In this document: piece by piece, positions 5,813 to 7,210 of the stretch
Layout of the letters: each line of letters starts with the position of its first letter
Numbering within the stretch: the first letter of the stretch is position 1
Program-made: the position numbers and the translations under genes
Notes under the pieces: generated by a model
What the model was told of the DNA's origin: nothing
Databases searched by the model: none
Seen by the model: only the letters and a program-made list of their open reading frames with translations
Source of the DNA: Clostridia bacterium
Lineage (GTDB): Bacteria > Bacillota > Clostridia > Christensenellales > Aristaeellaceae
Reading direction: 5' to 3'
Length of the DNA stretch: 7,210 bases
NCBI GenBank assembly: GCA_900754755.1
Contig: CAAEEC010000137.1
Location: 1 to 7,210 of the forward strand

Positions 5813-7210
5813 ATGAAGAAACTCATGTCCGCCATCCTCGCTCTGTTGATGGTGCTGTCCGTGGCCTCGTTTGCGGGCGCGGAAAGCGAACCCATCAAGC
5901 TGACCTGGGCCATGGGCACGGGCGACGTGGCCCCCATCGACAACGCCATGGTGCTGGAAGAACTCAACAAAATGAGCCGCGAAGCCATTGGCGTGGAATG
6001 CGACATCCAGTATTTCACCAACGACCAGATTCAGCTTTCCATCCAGTCCGGCGAGGTATACGACATTTACTATACCTGCTCCTGGTACAACAACTTCAAT
6101 CAGTGCGTATCGCAGGGCCTGTTCGCCAACCTCGATGGCAAAATTGAGGAGCTGGCGCCCGACCTGTACGCCAGCATGACGGAAGACGTGTGGGCGCTGG
6201 CGCACTCCGCGGATGGCGGTCTGTACGGCATCCCCGTGAAAAAGGACTACGCCATCATGAACTTCATCACCTATCCCGCGGACATCGCCGCGGAACTGGG
6301 CTTCGAAATCCCCGAAAAGATCGGCGCCTGGAGCGAACTGACGGACTTCCTCGTGGCCTGGAAAGAGACGCTGCCGGAAAATGAGTATCCCGTGCTCGTC
6401 GGCGGCAATCCTCCGGGAATGGAAAGCTCCTTCGACTTCATCGACCGCACCGCCATGATCGGCTGCGTCTTCGGCACCACGGAAGTGGTGAGCGTGTTCG
6501 ATGATCCCGCGGTCATGGAGCGCTACCGCACTATGGCGGATTGGTACGCGCTGGGCCTGGTCAATCCCGACGCGGCGCAGCTCACGGAAACCTCCGTCGA
6601 CACCACCAAGGAGCGCATCAGCTTCGTGCAGGCGTGGCCGGGCTACGGTTTCTCCGTGTCCAATGGCTACAATACCGAAATGACCTGCTACTTCGGCCCC
6701 AACCTCAGCACCGACGGCGTGCAGGGCTCCATGAACGCGCTCTCCATCACGCTGGAAGACGATCCGGCCCGCATGGAAGCCGCCCTGAAATACATTGAAC
6801 TGGTGCACGTGGACAAGCTCTTCTGCGATACCATGCGCTATGGCGTGCAGGGCTATCACTGGAACTATGTCACCGAAGAGCAGAGCGAAGCCTGCGCGGG
6901 CGGCGTGCTGCGCACGGAAGTCGGCACTAGCAATTACAATCCCTGGGGCTTCTCGCAGCCCGCGTACTTCTTCACTTCCATCGAAGTGAGCCAGGCGCAG
7001 GTGGACGGCACGGCCAAGGCCCCTGTCCTAAACCAGTATGAACTGTACGACGAGGCGATTGAAACCTCGGCCAACGTTTCCGCCATCAGCGGTTTCACCT
7101 GGGACAGCAGCGCCTGGACCCAGAACCTGGCGGAAATCACCGCCATCAAGGAAGAATACTACACCGATTTCGCGACCGGCACCATTCCGATCGACGACAT
7201 TTTCGAGGAG
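5813..7210 (+). CDS. Extracellular sugar-binding protein, YtcQ/LplA-like with DUF3502-type C-terminus (3' partial)
   Basis: Substrate-capturing subunit of the ABC importer, with 466 codons open to the window end and no stop yet; the family runs about 490-520 aa. An N-terminal signal peptide (MKK, hydrophobic 4-19, then SFAGA) probably ends at A23, with mature protein from E24. The usual lipobox cysteine is missing; the first cysteine is C63. The mature part begins IKLTWAMGTGDVAPID and contains an SBP-like LYGIPVKKDYA segment. The later motif RYGVQGYHWNY (342-352) resembles the LnyGieGkHY motif, and SGFTWDSSAWTQNLAEIT (426-443) resembles the GFxFDtspVktE motif of DUF3502-containing binding proteins. 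The start is fixed by AAAGGAGG. The ligand is unknown; by family it is likely an oligosaccharide. Confidence 0.92.
   Translation, partial: MKKLMSAILALLMVLSVASFAGAESEPIKLTWAMGTGDVAPIDNAMVLEELNKMSREAIGVECDIQYFTNDQIQLSIQSGEVYDIYYTCSWYNNFNQCVSQGLFANLDGKIEELAPDLYASMTEDVWALAHSADGGLYGIPVKKDYAIMNFITYPADIAAELGFEIPEKIGAWSELTDFLVAWKETLPENEYPVLVGGNPPGMESSFDFIDRTAMIGCVFGTTEVVSVFDDPAVMERYRTMADWYALGLVNPDAAQLTETSVDTTKERISFVQAWPGYGFSVSNGYNTEMTCYFGPNLSTDGVQGSMNALSITLEDDPARMEAALKYIELVHVDKLFCDTMRYGVQGYHWNYVTEEQSEACAGGVLRTEVGTSNYNPWGFSQPAYFFTSIEVSQAQVDGTAKAPVLNQYELYDEAIETSANVSAISGFTWDSSAWTQNLAEITAIKEEYYTDFATGTIPIDDIFEE

Noticed and set aside
5765..6859. 364-codon - strand open frame opposite the binding-protein gene
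   Set aside because: It is His/Gly/Val-rich shadow coding opposite a gene with signal peptide, strong ribosome site and family motifs.
1..7210. CRISPR array, tRNA or rRNA, insertion sequence or att site
   Set aside because: I saw no spaced identical repeats, cloverleaf, transposase or terminal inverted repeats.

Overview
The window looks like a GC-rich Firmicutes (class Clostridia) chromosome, probably a gut-type lineage. The evidence is a Gram-positive-type DnaK without the long N-terminal insert of proteobacterial Hsp70s, a DUF5685-type gene, strong AGGAGG-type ribosome sites, and an LplB/YtcP-type sugar transporter. Genus cannot be read from this sequence. All confident genes lie on the + strand and form two operons separated by a 378-base AT-rich gap.

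Positions 1-163 hold no confident gene. They contain a compound GC-rich hairpin (56-90) and, on the - strand, a possible 15-codon start of a divergent gene running off the left edge.

Positions 164-3418 are a tightly packed chaperone operon. It holds a complete Hsp70/DnaK (584 aa), a DUF5685-like protein (276 aa) starting 1 nt after the dnaK stop, and a small J-domain co-chaperone (223 aa) starting inside the DUF5685 stop codon (ATGA overlap). The J protein has a J domain with HPD, a Gly/Ser/Tyr-rich linker, a TPR-like helical region and a cysteine-packed C-terminus. There is no grpE, hrcA or canonical dnaJ here, so this looks like a dedicated Hsp70 system built around the DUF5685 protein rather than the housekeeping heat-shock operon. 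A rho-independent terminator (3446-3475) closes it. This three-gene module is the most interesting part of the window. The DUF5685 protein carries an Asp-rich segment similar to the second Asp motif of squalene/phytoene synthases, and the J protein tail recalls eukaryotic cysteine-string proteins.

Positions 3419-3796 hold the terminator, an AT-rich regulatory region with short direct repeats, a consensus sigma-A promoter (TTGACA, 18 bp, TATAAT, with extended -10 TG), an operator-like inverted repeat over the predicted transcription start, and a Shine-Dalgarno that points to a TTG start.

Positions 3797-7210 are a carbohydrate ABC importer operon in the order permease B (LplB/YteP-like), permease C (LplC/YtcP-like), solute-binding protein (cut off by the window end after 466 codons). 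No ATPase gene is visible. The family normally borrows a shared MsmK-type ATPase encoded elsewhere. The binding protein has a signal peptide but no lipobox cysteine, and a stem-loop sits just before its strong ribosome site.
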